In this document: positions 21,867 to 33,529 of the stretch, in pieces
How the letters are laid out: each line of letters opens with the position of its first letter
Position numbering within the stretch: the stretch's first letter is position 1
DNA from: Phragmites australis
Lineage: Eukaryota > Streptophyta > Magnoliopsida > Poales > Poaceae
Direction: 5' to 3'
Length of the DNA stretch: 64,000 nt
Assembly (NCBI RefSeq): GCF_958298935.1
Contig: NC_084933.1
Coordinates: 1,409,001-1,473,000 of the forward strand
Made by a program: the position numbers and the translations under genes
Notes under the pieces: generated by a model
What the model saw: the letters and a program-made list of their open reading frames with translations, nothing else
What the model was told of the DNA's origin: nothing
Databases searched by the model: none

Positions 21867-24345
21867 ATGGTTAGCTCCGGTGCTCAAGGTGGGGCCATCG
21901 ATGTGCATAGGGCGGCAGATGCTCAAGCGGTTATGATTCCTCCACCGCTGCACGGGCTACCGCCGGGTGTGGAGCTCCATTGCGCCAGCAGGAAGTATCC
22001 CTGGCAAACCATCACACTTGGGGAATCTGCCATCGGTGAGGCTCAACTGGATGGTTGAGGAGGGGAAGATCCCCTTTAAGTCCGTCACCCGGGCACCGTA
22101 GGATGAAGCGGTTCTGGAGCCTCAGGGCCATGAGACCTTAGTGTTCAAGGCCTTTTTTGACATGGGCCTCAGCTTCCCAGTAGTGTCGCTTCTCGAGGAG
22201 GTGCTCCACCTTTTTTACGTAGAGTTGCCACAGCTCACGGTCAATGCGATTGCCCACTGGCCATCTTCAAATAGGCCATGCGGGCAGAGGGATGCGAAGG
22301 AAGAGCGGAAATTTTTGCCTCCATCCATGAGGTGAGTTGCCAATAGAAGACCAGGACAGAGGATGGAGTGACGAAGGTCGTTAGCTTTGGTAGCGTGAAC
22401 TTGCAGCTCTAGCTAGAATATCAGGATGCATTTCCGGTGAAGGCCATCAACAACCGGTAGTACTTGGAGGGGTGGTTCTGCTACGATGTTGGCATCGGGT
22501 CCCCTCTCCGTTCTACGAATCAGGACATTGAGTACCTTCGGACACCGATGGCAAAGATCTCTAATGCCTAGCTCGCTTCGCGATTGGCGCTTCTCCAGAG
22601 GGTAGCCTGGAGGATGAGCATACATGATTTCACGGAGGAGTTTAGGATGTTGCATATCCAAGCCCTTCCTGTGGACTAGGAGCATGTCTTTTTCTTTTAG
22701 AGGATTGCCTTCTGTTCGAGCGAGCGGTCGAAGTCATAGAGGAGTTCTTGGGTTCGCCTACTGCCATAGATTGGGACCAGCATATGGATCTGGTTGGGAG
22801 CTCGGAGCGATACAATCACATCTTCTTCCACCTAGGGGTGGTGGCTCCAGTGCGGCTAAATCCGGCAGAGCCCAATGTCGCTGAGAAGTGAGGGCATAGA
22901 GTTTCTGGTGCCGCAGCCTCCACGATCCTTGTGAGCCCTCTCCAGGCTTGGTTCCCTCCTGCTTTTGAAGGTTTGCAAGATAGCTCGGTGGCCGAGTCGC
23001 CTGAGGTAGAGATGGACAGGGCGAAGCACTAGAGGCAGGCCGTGAACATTGATGTCACTTGTGCCGTTGTCGAAGGTGAGACCCAGCTCGGAGGAGGTGA
23101 TCATGGGAAGGGTTCGGCCCCTTCGGACCCATCCACCGACGACCATAGTCAAAGAGGGGGCGAGGCCTCCCTAGATTTCGATGTGGATTGGGGGTTCATC
23201 GATTCAGACGGCGAGGATGTCACGGGCCTCTCTGATGAATGGAACAAGGGCCCTGGTGAGATGTTATTCCATTGGTTTATATTCTGCCGTAGCGATGTGC
23301 CAGGATCCTAACTTGTGTTCTTGGGGTGTTTCAGTGGTCACCAAGATAGTCCCGTCTATGGCCCTTGCTCCAGAGATTCCGGAGCCCCAGTAGAACGTGA
23401 TGACCCCTCTAGAGGTGTCCATAATGGCCACTCCAAAGGTGATGGCTTCGACGCCCAGGACGTCACACCAGTTCATGATATGGCTCTCGTGGTCAATGCC
23501 TGGGAAGCCGGTCCCTCTGTGGTGACTACTACCGCATCGGTAGTGGGGGGCCTTGGCTTCAAGGACTTAATTTCGGAAGGCTTCGCGCTTCGCTCAAAGG
23601 CGCTGAAAGCTTTTGCCTTAGCCTCATCTTGTCTTAGGAGCAGAGAAATAGAGTTGTCTATGGCTCAGAGCCCTTCAGAGGAAGTGGAGGCGTGTCTGGA
23701 GGTTGCGGCCTGGTAGGTACGCTCTTTCCCAAGGTTTCTTTGGCCAAGGTTTTTTGGGCTGCTCAACTTATCTTTCCTATGTTGTGTTCCACAGCAACTG
23801 CTTTTGACAAGGGCGCTAGGATGTGCACGACACCAGGCTCTCGCTACAACCCGTGACACGACTCGAGATGAAGTGGCAAGTCTCAGCACCTTGGAGGAGG
23901 CCGAGAGGCGAGCAGAGTCTGCGAAAGGGTCATCTATAGGAAGAGAAGGCGCAGCTGGATCGTTAGGAGGGCCTCCGGTAGGAGGAGGTGGCACGGAAGG
24001 AACGAGCGGATGTGGAAGACTGTCGAAGCTCTCCGGAAAGCGAAGGCTTCCATTGAAGTGGCCATTCAAGCCCGTGTGTCAGCAGAGGGTGATGTCCATG
24101 TCTTCTGGATTATGGTGGTTGAAGTCTAGTGGGAGCTGGGGCAGGCTCGGGTGGCGAAAGAGACACTGAATGCAGAGCGTCACAGGCTAGCCGACCATGC
24201 ATTGGAGGCAGCCCGGGCCACCAATGATGCCTTGAGTGGACTTGGGGCAGAAGGCCCACCACTACCTTCTGGCTCAGAGGTGTTGGTCCCGACACTCCAC
24301 TAGCTTCGGTCTGCCGCAAGGGCGACCACTAATGATGTCGAGGCC
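21867..24345 (+). pseudogene. Antisense ORF of Tat element E, PF04195-type (putative gypsy-type transposon protein)
   Basis: The start ATG is in the context TCATGGTTAGCTCC. Around 21985-22330, allowing frame changes, the translation contains NWMVEEGKIPFKSVTR and ETLVFKAFFDMGLSFPVVS, followed by an LPQLTVNAIA stretch. This is the pattern of the plant PF04195 domain carried by Tat-type elements. Downstream is an acidic region with DGEDVTG (about 23215) and a charged helical part rich in Glu, Arg and Ala (23860-23940). Intron-like gaps are seen at about 23252-23332 (GTGAGA to TTTCAG) and 23717-23804 (GTACGC to CCACAG). Several stops and frame changes remain, so it is dead. It runs opposite to gag-pol of E, between minisatellite and 3' LTR. 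Function is unknown. Confidence 0.6.
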
Positions 24346-25429
24346 TACGTGAAGTCTTGATTTGCCTGGAGGAAGGTGATGAGCTCAAGTTCCTATTTTG
24401 GGTCAAGGTTAGCCCCAATATTAACCGTCTTGGATGGTTCAGATGGGTTGAGGGACACTGCCTTGATGCAACCACCAGTCTTCTTGTTGTTCACGCTGTC
24501 GTTGATCTTACCTTTGGTGTCGTCGGATTCAGAAGTGCCAGCAAGACTTACGAGCCTGGAGTCTTTGGCCTCAACGACACCTTGGTGCCTTTGACACTTG
24601 TAATTTGTGTCCTTTGGAGTGATATCCACTCGATTGAAGTGTTCTACCAAATCCAAGCTTTTCTTGTCGCATTTTACCATTACGCGCTGATCCCCTTTAA
24701 CTATAATGGCCCCCTTAGGACCTGGGATCTTGAGCGTTTGGTAGGCATAGTGAACCACCGCCATGAACTAGCCCATCATTGGGCGGCCTAGAATCAAATT
24801 GTACACCATCTCGAAGTTTGCGACATCAAAGGTCAGCTTTTCTATGCTAAAATTGTCAGGCATGCCAAACGTGACTGGCAGCTCAATCTGGCCAAGAGGC
24901 ATGGTTGATGAGTTGGGAGTTATGCCGTGGAAAGGCTCAACTCCTATTTTAAGCTCTGATCTCTAAATTCCCATCTTGTCCAAGGTTTTGGAGTAAACGA
25001 GGTTGAGTGAACTACCACCATTGACCAAAGTTCTGGAAACTTTGATGTTGAGTATGGTCGGCTGAACCATGACCGGGTATCGACTAGGATGTGGTATCGT
25101 GACCGGATGGTCCGTTTGAACAAAGGTGATCGACTGTTCTGACCACTTGAGATACAGAGTTCGCCTAGTTAGGGCCAAGTTGACTCGTACGTGGCGGATC
25201 CTCCGAAGATGTGCGCCAAGCTATGGTCTGCCTCATGGAACTGGGGCTCGTTACCCTTAATGTTTGACTTAGCCTGCTTATTGCCACGCTCAGCGTTCGC
25301 CTTGATCTTTTCAATCAAGCTTCTTCTTGAACACATTGCACTCATCGAAGTCATGTTGGTTGCTCCGATGGATGGGACACCACTTTCCACCACCTTGACT
25401 GAGGCCTTTGTTGTCCCAGTGTTGCGCAA
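24346..25429 (-). pseudogene. Protease and protease-RT linker of element D
   Basis: Minus-strand reading gives an aspartic protease core with LVNGGSSLNLVYS, where Tat proteases normally have LVDGGSS. The active-site Asp is therefore replaced by Asn, if read correctly. About 0.2-0.5 kb further along comes the typical Tat linker with LKIPGPKGAIIVKGDQR and PSKTVNIGANLDPK. In-frame stops separate the pieces. The protein would cleave the Gag-Pol polyprotein inside the particle, but the missing Asp and stops make it inactive. Confidence 0.7.
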
Positions 25430-25499
25430 TTTTCTCTTGTCGACCGCGGCTATAGTCGTATTAGGACCCTTACGCTTGTCACTGGGTTTGGTCTTCTTT

Positions 25500-26452
25500 C
25501 CTCTGCTCTTCGAGAACTCGGGTTTGTCCTTGCTACATTAAAGGTTTTTCGCACGCACCTGTGTTTCCACTCATTTTGTGCACTTGTTGGCTAACTCGAA
25601 AAGCTCTTTGATCGTATGGATCATCTGAGTAGCCATCTTTCCACATAAATCTGTGTCCTGAACACCTCGTTTGAAGGCAATGATTACCTACTCATCGGAG
25701 ATGTCCGAGATCGTGTTACGCTTGTTGCTAAACTGGTGGATGATACCTCGAAGAGATTCATTTTCGCCTTGGTGTAGCTGGTGGAGGTTGTTCTCCGTTC
25801 CTGGGCGCTCGAATGTGCCTTGGAAATTAGCTATGAACTAAGCCTTAAGTTCCGCCCACGAATTAATCGAGTTGGGCGGTAAGTTTAGCAACCAGGACCT
25901 TGTGGGTCCATCAAGGGTGGTTAACAGGTAATTCTCCATTACTCGATTGTCACCACCGGCTGCTCGAATAACAGTGGTGTAGATCTACAATCACTCATTG
26001 GGATTGATTTTCCCGTCATATTTCTGCATTGGGCTCACTTTGAACTTCTTGGGCCACTAAATTGACCAAAGTGCACAAAAGCCTCGCAGACCCGTCGAAC
26101 CTATCAGGAGGAGGTAGTGGGGGACTATCATGCCTGCCTCTTCGAGCAGGGGAGTCATGTCGATCATCTCGTCCTGAAGATCCACAATCATAGTAGCGGT
26201 GATCATTTTCACGGCGTTCTTCATGATGGATTTTGATCATCGTCCATAGATCATGGCGATTGCGAGGAATACGATTCCTCAGGTCTTTCTGATTTCCACG
26301 CCTATGGATAGGGCAGCTACAGTTTGGCCCACATTGTTGTGTTCGGGCTCGACCACCTGAGCTTCATGTCTGAGATTCCCCTACTCGAGAGCGTTCCCGC
26401 CCGTGGATCCTTGAGCCGAGACTGTACCAACTGGGGGGCCTGGAATCGCTAG
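25500..26452 (-). pseudogene. gag capsid region of element D (3' part)
   Basis: Minus-strand reading from about 25950 to 25560 encodes a Retrotrans_gag-type stretch with LLTTLDGPTRSWLLNLP, NSINSWAELKA, GTENNLHQLHQGENESL and IIAFKRGVQD. This is the usual Tat capsid order. The more N-terminal linker (26240-26016) is rich in Arg, Asp, His and Pro. At least two stops interrupt it, and the 5' part of gag lies beyond the solo LTR at 29446-30266. Confidence 0.7.
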
Positions 26453-26457
26453 GATTA
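26453..26457. repeat. Target-site duplication GATTA (left)
   Basis: Identical to GATTA at 29446-29450 on the other side of the solo LTR. Confidence 0.9.
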
Positions 26458-29445
26458 TGTCACGTCCAAAAATTTGTAATTACATGTTTAATATTAAACA
26501 TGCATCAATAGCTTCATATTTGAATTTGGATCGCTTCCGATCGCCAGATTGAAATATGAATTGCGAATACAGGATCGGATGCTCCTGGGGATTGTAATCA
26601 TGACATAAAAAATTTCTCGAGTTTTTAGCAGACTAGCGCACCTCACTATGGATTAATGAGGTGGGAGAAGGGAATTTGAGAGAGATAAAAGAATTAGAAG
26701 CAAAATTGGAATTGATCACTTACATGTGGGCCCTTTAGAGTGGAAAAGATCTCCCTCTCTTTCTCTAAGGGCGGCAGCCCCTCTCTCTCTCTTTCTTTCC
26801 CTCCCACACGTGCTCCACTCCCTCATCCAACCGGCCAACACAAGTGAGAGGAAAAAGTGAAGTTGTCCTCTCTCTCTCACTCACTCTCTCCCCCTTTCCC
26901 TTTGGTTTCCCGCCTAAAGAAGCGAAGCCGAGGTACGTGTGTGGTACCCACGTGACCACACGCTCGAGGGTTACTCATCCATCCAATTTGTTTTCGCCTC
27001 CCCGAAAGATTCAAGGCAGTTTTGACCTCTTTTGGTTTTCAAGGGTAAACTTTGGAGCTCTGGCTATTCTTCTCCATCCCGAGCTTTCTTCTTCTTTCCG
27101 AAGGTCACCAAGCGGGGCAAAAGCACCTTGGGTGAGTCTACTAGGCATCCATGGCATGTGTTCACATCTTGGTTGGATCGTTTTTGAGTTGGAGCGATTT
27201 TTTGCAAAGTTGGAGCGTTCTTGAGATTTAGTAGAAAAGAGAGGATTTTAGATGAGATTTGATTTAGGAATTGAGTTACTAGGTGGTTAAGTGAGTTGTA
27301 GACTCTCTAAACTCTCCCAAACATATCCCCTTTGGGTTGGAGAAGATCGCAAATCGATTTGGCAAAGTTTTGCTCCAAATAGGGGAAGTTCTGGAAAGTC
27401 CGGAACCTCCGGACAATTTTTTGGAGGTTCTGCAGTGCAGAGTATCCACAAAAATGTACAGATAGTCCAGAAAAATGTGGAGGTTCTGCAGAATTTTGCA
27501 GAGGTTCCGCAGTTACTATTCATCAAGCGAGTTGAGGCTTATAAAATTCATAATTAATTCATCTGAACTTCAAACGACGTGAAACCAGTTGTGTTAGCTT
27601 CATATGAGTATGAACTACGTGTTAAAAGTGTTGGAACTCCATAAAATACTTTTGATAATTGATGAGTTAATTAAATGTGTTTTTGCTTATTTAAATGATC
27701 ACCCATAATCAATACCATCTCCGAAAATTATGAAACCACTTGGACAATTCATGTTTTGCGCATCTTATGGAATGCATTGTTGCATTTCATCAATGCTCAT
27801 GGCATTGCATGCACTATTTTTGTTAGAGAACACCGATCCGACGATCCCGGACGCGCCCCACCTTTTTCATCTAGGGCAGCAAGGCAAGCAACTAGCATAT
27901 TTGACCCATGTCAAATTTGGAAGTCTCAATTGATGAATATGCTTATGTATGTATGCATGTGTCGGGTACCCTTGGGTAGAACCTATGTCGATTTCATCTT
28001 TCTACCTTGGTCAATTGTTCAAGTAATTTCCTTGTAGCCTAGAGATGGTGGTATGTCTACGTACGAGTACGATATACATGCTTAGCAATTCTTAGGTCTT
28101 TCGGTAGAAGTCGAACGACGGTGTTTTCCGTTGTTCGCGAGTATAGGGATTACTATTGATTACAAATACATGCTGATGGTGAGATGGTTGGTGAGTGGTG
28201 AGTATGAGACGAGACGTGGGCGATGTTAGGGGTGTCGTCTGTCTCGGAGAGAAGTCCTGGGGGCAGGCCGGGAGAGGAAACCCAAACACCATAGACCGCT
28301 TGCATTGTTTAAGACCGTCCGTCGGTACCGTTGGTTTTAACACTTACCTTACTCACCACATGCCGTTCTAATGGTAAGGCGAGCCGAATAACTTCACAGA
28401 TATGGCTTTGTGGGCGTGAACATCGACGGTGTGAGCGGGCGGCTTGTAAGTGCTACTAGTTTGCTCCGAGAGTAGTTCTAGTTTCGCCACGCCGAGTGAT
28501 GCATGTCCCACATGGTTGGGGCTGGTTGGGAAAGGTTTTCACGGGTACCCACTTGTGTGCGTTTTAGCGGGTGGTACAAGCCGTATGGTCCTTGTGTCAT
28601 GTGGGTCCAGGACTATCCCCTTGCAGGGTGTATAAACAGTTCAAACTTCCGCACTCTCGGTCATTAGCATGCTATTGTTTCATACGTATTGGTCGTAGAG
28701 GTTCGTTGTGGATTTGTGGTTCGGGTTTGTGATGGTGGTATGGACATGGTGGCTCTGTGGGAGTGGTCAGAGTTGGTACTTGTTATACTTTTGATACACA
28801 TGTTCATTACATTTACTTATGTTCAGTTGGTGGTGCAGGGTAGTTTCATATATGTTGGTTAAGTTAGTTGCACACACATATGTCTAGGTTGCTTACCGCT
28901 TTAATTCACTTAACCGCATGTTTAATCCTTGCTACTAGCTAATGCATGATCCTTAGAGTCGAGCTATGTATATGTGCTTTATATTGTGTAAGACTTGCAA
29001 GTACCTTCGTACTCAGCTTGCTACCCTTAAGTTGATGCAGGTTCATAGGTCAGTGAGGAAGAGGTGGTGTTTAGCTACTTTGTGCCTGCCGATCAATGTG
29101 GCGGGCAGGAGTAGCACACTCTACTTCAAACTCAGTGTTTTGGTATGGAGCCTAAGGGCATGTGGCTCCATATCCTTTTGTGGTATAGTTTTCTTTCGCT
29201 GCGTAGTGGTTGTTTCCTTTTGATGTAAATTGTGAAAACAACTGCATGTTTAAAGACTTGTAATATAATATTTAATTACTCGCTCTTTCTTAAACTTTAT
29301 TGTGATGCTATATGTTGGTAAGGCATGTGCTCCAATTCTGGGCACAAAACACATGCCGGGACTACCAGAGCGGTATTCTGATTAATTGTTAAAGTTGTGA
29401 TTAAGTAAATGATTAATTAGAATACTATTTGGATGGTTCCTCACA
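26458..29445 (+). mobile_element. Tekay-type gypsy solo LTR, 2,988 bp, with perfect 5-bp target duplication
   Basis: Begins TGTCACGTCC and ends GGTTCCTCACA, flanked on both sides by GATTA. No internal domain is present. Late in the sequence (about 28990-29040) occurs the GACTTGCAAGTACCTTCGTA-type segment typical of the R/U5 part of Tekay-clade LTRs, which indicates plus orientation. Repeats built from GGTTCTGCAGA and TCCGGAACCTCCGGA at 27380-27510 are also usual in such LTRs. Its ORFs are spurious. Sequence gene content: none. Confidence 0.85.
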
Positions 29446-30266
29446 GATTATTTGATCAAGCAACTTGGATCTGAGGTGCATTGACTAGGGTCTTGACTTG
29501 ATTGACTATAGGAGTTGGTGGATTAGCCGGATCTAACTCTGGAAGGGATCAGAGGATCAGATGTGCTCCTTTTATGTTAGCGTCTGGAGTATTGAATAGG
29601 TCATTACCAAGGCTCGATGGCGGTCGAGCCGATGAAGCTTCATGGTGACTATTTGGAGGGAGCTTCTCCCTTGAGCTGCATGTCATCACGAGCGAAGGCG
29701 CACAAACCAGAAGTCATCAGAAGAGGCCAGGAAGAATCTGCCCTCCTGTGGTTCGCGGCGAAGGGTCATGTCGGGTGCACATAAGGCTCCAGCTGTGGAT
29801 GTTTCTGGTGGTAACTCGGCGCCGGTACAGTTGGTGGCAACAGCTGTCACCAGATCTTTGGGAATTTCCGTGGCGTCGTAGACCACGGCCTTTGGATCTA
29901 TCGCCATTGGGTCAGCTGATGGGGGCTCGTTGCTTCTAGCCATATACACGAATCGATCTGTTCAGTTGCTCTGGCTAGCGTTAGAATCACCATCGCCATC
30001 CTCATCACTGTCGGTGTCCATGCAGTGGAGAAATTAGGTTCTGCGGGATCCCACTCAAGATGTCCCACCTCATGGTACGCATCCACTGGTTTGGATTCGA
30101 GGGTACCAGTGTGGATCAGTCCACCTTGGCCGTCTCAACGGAAAACCATAGTTCCGAAGATGATCTCTGATTCGACGAGAGGGGCCTCGAAGCTGTCCAC
30201 CATCGACTCGAAGTGGTCGTACAAGCAATTGTCGGAGAATTCGATGTAAATGTGAGCCCGAGACAT
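29446..30266 (-). pseudogene. gag N-terminal part of element D
   Basis: ATG at 30266 (minus) starts MSRAHIYIEFSDNC, the usual Tat gag N-terminus, 27 bases after the primer-binding site. A TGA interrupts it about 43 codons later. Further open stretches to 29686 (VDAYHEVGHLEWDP; ARSNEPPSADP) are in other frames. It is continued beyond the solo LTR at 26452. Confidence 0.65.
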
Positions 30267-30292
30267 GATTAATCCTGCAAAATAGAAGAAGG

Positions 30293-30311
30293 CCCCTACC
30301 TAGTGCGCCAA
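30293..30311 (-). other. Primer-binding site of element D
   Basis: Minus strand TTGGCGCACTAGGTAGGGG, the form found after Tat LTRs, 18 bases inside the LTR end. Confidence 0.75.
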
Positions 30312-30329
30312 CTATCGAAGATTAGTTCC

Positions 30330-30896
30330 TGACAATATGTCCGTAAGTCGACTAGGTACCTTCGAGTGCAGGGATTAATCATGAGACGAGATAATCGATG
30401 TATACAGGTTCGTGCCCCCGATTGGAGTAATACCCTACGTCCTGTGGGGGTGTTGCTGCCGTATATTGATGATCTCGAGTACGAGCAATGTGGCTAAAAC
30501 TATTATAGGGAGTATATCAGATCTAATCTAACCTAAAGCTGAAGTCACCGAATATCTTCTCTGCTAGGGTCTTGATGCTTGCCTTGAGTTCCCTCTCTCG
30601 TCCCCCGAGCCTTTTTGCCTTATATAGGGGTGAGGTACCGACTCCTATCCAGCCATGATCGATAGGGAGTTGTCTTCCTTGACATCCAAGTAGATAAATC
30701 TATTTTGAGTACTAACCGTATCAAGTTTTGTAATCAATCGAAACCTTCCTGATATATACTTCCTTGATTCCGTGTGTATCAGGTACCGCTGATTCGGTTC
30801 CGTGATATCTAAAGCTTCTTAATATGCGTTGTACATACCCTGTCCGTATATGATATACTCCTTATACGCATATACCCCATAGTTAGATATTCGACA
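30330..30896 (-). repeat. 5' LTR of element D
   Basis: 567 bp starting TGTCGAATATC and ending ATATTGTCA on the minus strand. A TATA box (CCTATATAAGG, minus) lies at 30619-30630. Confidence 0.75.
30619..30630 (-). promoter_or_regulatory. TATA box of element D LTR
   Basis: CCCTATATAAGGC on the minus strand, about 270 bp into the LTR. Confidence 0.6.
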
Positions 30897-30939
30897 GTCG
30901 GCTAGTGGTTCGATGCAACCCTTCCGGCTTGTTGGGTAG

Positions 30940-31200
30940 GCCTTTAAGATGTCGAAGGGTACATGCCTCTCCGGCATGGAGGCAAGGCCTTCAAGATGCC
31001 AGAGGGTGCAGGCCTCTTCGACACGGAGGCGAGGCCTTCAAGATGCCAAAGGGAACAGGCTTCTCCGGCACGGAGGCGAGGCCTTCAAGATGCCGAAGGG
31101 TATAGGCCTCTGCAGCATGGAGGTGAGGCCTTCAAGATGCCGGAGGGTACATGCCTCTCCAGCACAGAGGTGAGGTCTTCAAGATGCCAGAGGGTATTTT
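30940..31200. repeat. 47-bp minisatellite of element E, about six units
   Basis: AGGCCTTCAAGATGCC starts at 30985, 31032, 31079, 31126 and 31173 (last copy AGGTCTTC), a constant 47-bp period. The reverse complement (CATCTTGAAGGCC, then GCCTCCGTGCCGGAG) resembles the 49-bp unit of 1664-3095. The array lies between integrase and the antisense ORF of E. Confidence 0.9.
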
Positions 31201-31544
31201 GAGGAAGGATACATCTCTAGCTATGTTTTGTATATACTATTATGAGCTAATTGCTAATTGCAATAGATACTTCCCTTGCTCAGTTGGCTATTCTTAGCAT
31301 GTGTCAACTTTAAGGTTATTGGTAAGCCATGTAATGGTCGAAAGTGAACTGCAATGCTGAATTGGAGGAGTAATTGATATGGTGTACCGTATGTGGATTA
31401 GGCCATTCTGGGAGGCCCTAGCTTGGGGGGCCTCCTACACATAGTACTTGCAGAGGGTCTTCACGTTCCAACTATGCTCTAGAGGGATCCATTCTGTGTC
31501 TACTAATTAGTAGGAGCCTGGCCTATTGGACCCAAGGACTAGGT
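31201..31544 (-). other. Element E spacer after integrase
   Basis: Non-coding or decayed tail of integrase. No motif recognised. Confidence 0.4.
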
Positions 31545-32400
31545 ATGGGCCTTCCCATTTGTTTCACAGCTTCCCTGGAGCCAGGGCACGCTGAAGCACT
31601 AGGTCTCTGGTTTGAAGCTTTGAGGCACAACCTTGGTATTGTACCAGGCCTTGGTTTTGGTGATGTAGTGGTTGAGATTTTGCACGGTTTGGAGCCACGT
31701 TCCTTCAGCGAGGTCAAGGGAGAGCTCTCTTTCTTCGGCAGTTTGAGGCAGTTGAACCCGAAGTGAGTGTCCTTTGATCTCGGTTGTAATCATAGCTTTG
31801 TCACCATATATGAGGCGGAAGAGGGTGAACCCTACGGGTCATGTGACCATGGTGCGAAGGGACCACAAGACCTTCAGAAGTTCTTCAACCCATAGGCCTT
31901 TAGCGAGGACGACAAGGAATCGATTTAGGCCTGAGAGAATGTTGTCGTTGGCGCGCTCGACATCCCTGTTGACTATGGGTGACGGACAGCGGCAAAGCAG
32001 ATGGCGAGTTTAGCACAGAATTATCTAAATGGTCCGGAGTTGAATTGTGTTCTCTTGTTGACTGTGAGTTGTTGTGGAACGCTAAAGTGGCAAACTATAT
32101 CTTTCTCGAAATTTTTTTGGACATTCTTTGATGTGATTTCCATGAGGGGCTCGGCCTCAACCCATTTTGAGAAGTACTCCATGCCACTACTACGTACCGA
32201 AGTTTGCCCTTGAAATGAGGGAATGGTCCAATGTGGTCCATTCCCCAACGTGCTAGGGGCCATATAGTAATGATCGGTTGTAGGGGAGTAGGGGGCCGGT
32301 GGCTCCGGCACCCCATCCATTGGCATCCTTGGCAAGTGCGGATGAGGGCTTCCATGTTGGACATAATTGTTGGCCAGTAGAGAGCCTGGCGGAGTGCTTT
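31545..32400 (-). pseudogene. Integrase of element E
   Basis: Minus-strand reading: the zinc-binding end CQGCQ, then WGMDHIGPFPHFKG with the first catalytic Asp. Next come VEYF-like MEYFSKWVEAEPL and VPQQLTVNKRTQFNSGPFR, where the second catalytic Asp of the usual TDNGTQF motif is Asn. Further down is the C-terminal tail WYNTKVVPQSFKPET. At least one frameshift joins the two overlapping frames near 32160, and stops occur further on. Integrase would insert the cDNA; this copy cannot. Confidence 0.75.
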
Positions 32401-33310
32401 ACTAGCCAGGGCACAAGGTGCCAGATGATTGCGTAGAGTCCTTCGTGAATTTCCTAGAGGAGGGTGGCCCCCTCCTACTTGGTGACACCGCGGAGGAGGG
32501 GAGCGCAGACCCCTGCTTTATAAAGGGCCCCATCCACCAAGAGGTATCCCCTGGCATGATGTTCAACGTGACAGAGTGCGATGGGGTTGTCTGGCTCCTT
32601 CGCATTAGTAGGGGGTGACATCTCTGTGATAATCTAGATCTTACCAGGATTGGCCTTGATGCCCCTCCAGGAGACAAGGTATCCCAGTAGCTTGCCGAAT
32701 TTGGCACCGAATATGCATTTCTCAAGATTAAGCCACACGCCTACCGCCCAGAGGCTGTTAAATGTTTCCTGAAGGTCAACAATGTGGTCAGCCTCAAGCT
32801 TGCTCTTCACAATGATTTTATCGATGTAGGCTTCGACGTTGAGACCTAATTATTGCGCCAGGATTTTGTGTACCAAATGGGAAAAGGTGGCTTCGGCATT
32901 TTAGAGGCCAAAAGGCATTTGAATGTAGCAATATACTGTTAAAGGGGTGATGAAGCTAGTCTTGTTCTCATCCTCCGTAGCCATCCACACCTGATGGTAT
33001 CCGAAGTACACATCGAGGAAGCTCAGCAACTCGCAGCCAGCGGTGGAGTCTACCAGCTGGTCGATGCGAGGGAGAGGGTATGGATCTCGAGGGCAGGCTT
33101 TGTTGAGTGATGTGAAGTCTATGCACATGTGCCATTTCCCACTGTATTTCTTGACCAGGACAGGGTTTGAGAGCCACTCGGAGTGTATAACCTCTTGGAT
33201 GACTCCTGCCTTTAGCAGCTTCTGGACTTCCTCCTTAGCGGCCTCCGCTCGCTCAGAGGAGAGCTTGTGGAGCCCCTGGCGTACTGGCCTGGCCCTCATA
33301 TCAACCTAGA
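32401..33310 (-). pseudogene. Reverse transcriptase of element E, RNase H missing
   Basis: The RT fingers and palm are clear: ARPVRQGLHKLSSERAEA, GVIQEVIHSEWLSNPVLVKK, FTSLNKACPRDPYPLPRID, LLSFLDVYFGYHQ and YIQMPFGL. A stop follows MPFGL. The catalytic box then reads YIDKIIVKSK, where YVDD or YIDD is expected, so one catalytic Asp has become Lys. The thumb motif (LGYLVSWRGIKANPGK) runs into the spacer GYLLVDGALYKAG that normally lies after RNase H, so RNase H is deleted. Not functional. Confidence 0.8.
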
Positions 33311-33529
33311 GGGCGTATTCGATGATGCAACGATCAACTCTAGGGAGATCCTATGGGCACCATGTGAAGACGTCGAGGTTGCCCCGCAAGATGGCCAGGA
33401 ACTAGGCTTCTTGTTCCAAAGTGAGGTCCGCCCGATTTGGAAAGTTCGGTCGGGGTGGTCCAGACATGTTGGAACATCTTTGACATCCCCCTCCAGTCAT
33501 GGCTTTGGAGGGCCATGGCGTCTGGGGTG

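Larger units (their letters stand above)
24346..30896 (-). mobile_element. Truncated Tat-type gypsy element 'D' (5' LTR, gag, protease)
   Basis: Minus-strand element with a 5' LTR at 30330-30896, a tRNA primer-binding site, gag and protease. It stops near 24346 just where the N-terminal part of RT would begin (the LITFLQAN stretch). RT, RNase H, integrase and the 3' LTR are missing. A 3-kb solo LTR splits its gag. It lies between the minisatellite and antisense ORF of E, so it is taken as an insertion in E, although truncation removes the left target duplication. Confidence 0.7.

Noticed and set aside
24357..24791. Plus-strand ORF of 144 codons
   Set aside because: Antisense to the protease-RT linker of element D, which has the family motifs.
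26844..27224. ORF of 126 codons
   Set aside because: Lies wholly inside a solo LTR with perfect target duplication and has no protein features.
30905..31202. Three overlapping ORFs with repeated RPSRC-type peptides
   Set aside because: Frame-shifted readings of the 47-bp minisatellite.
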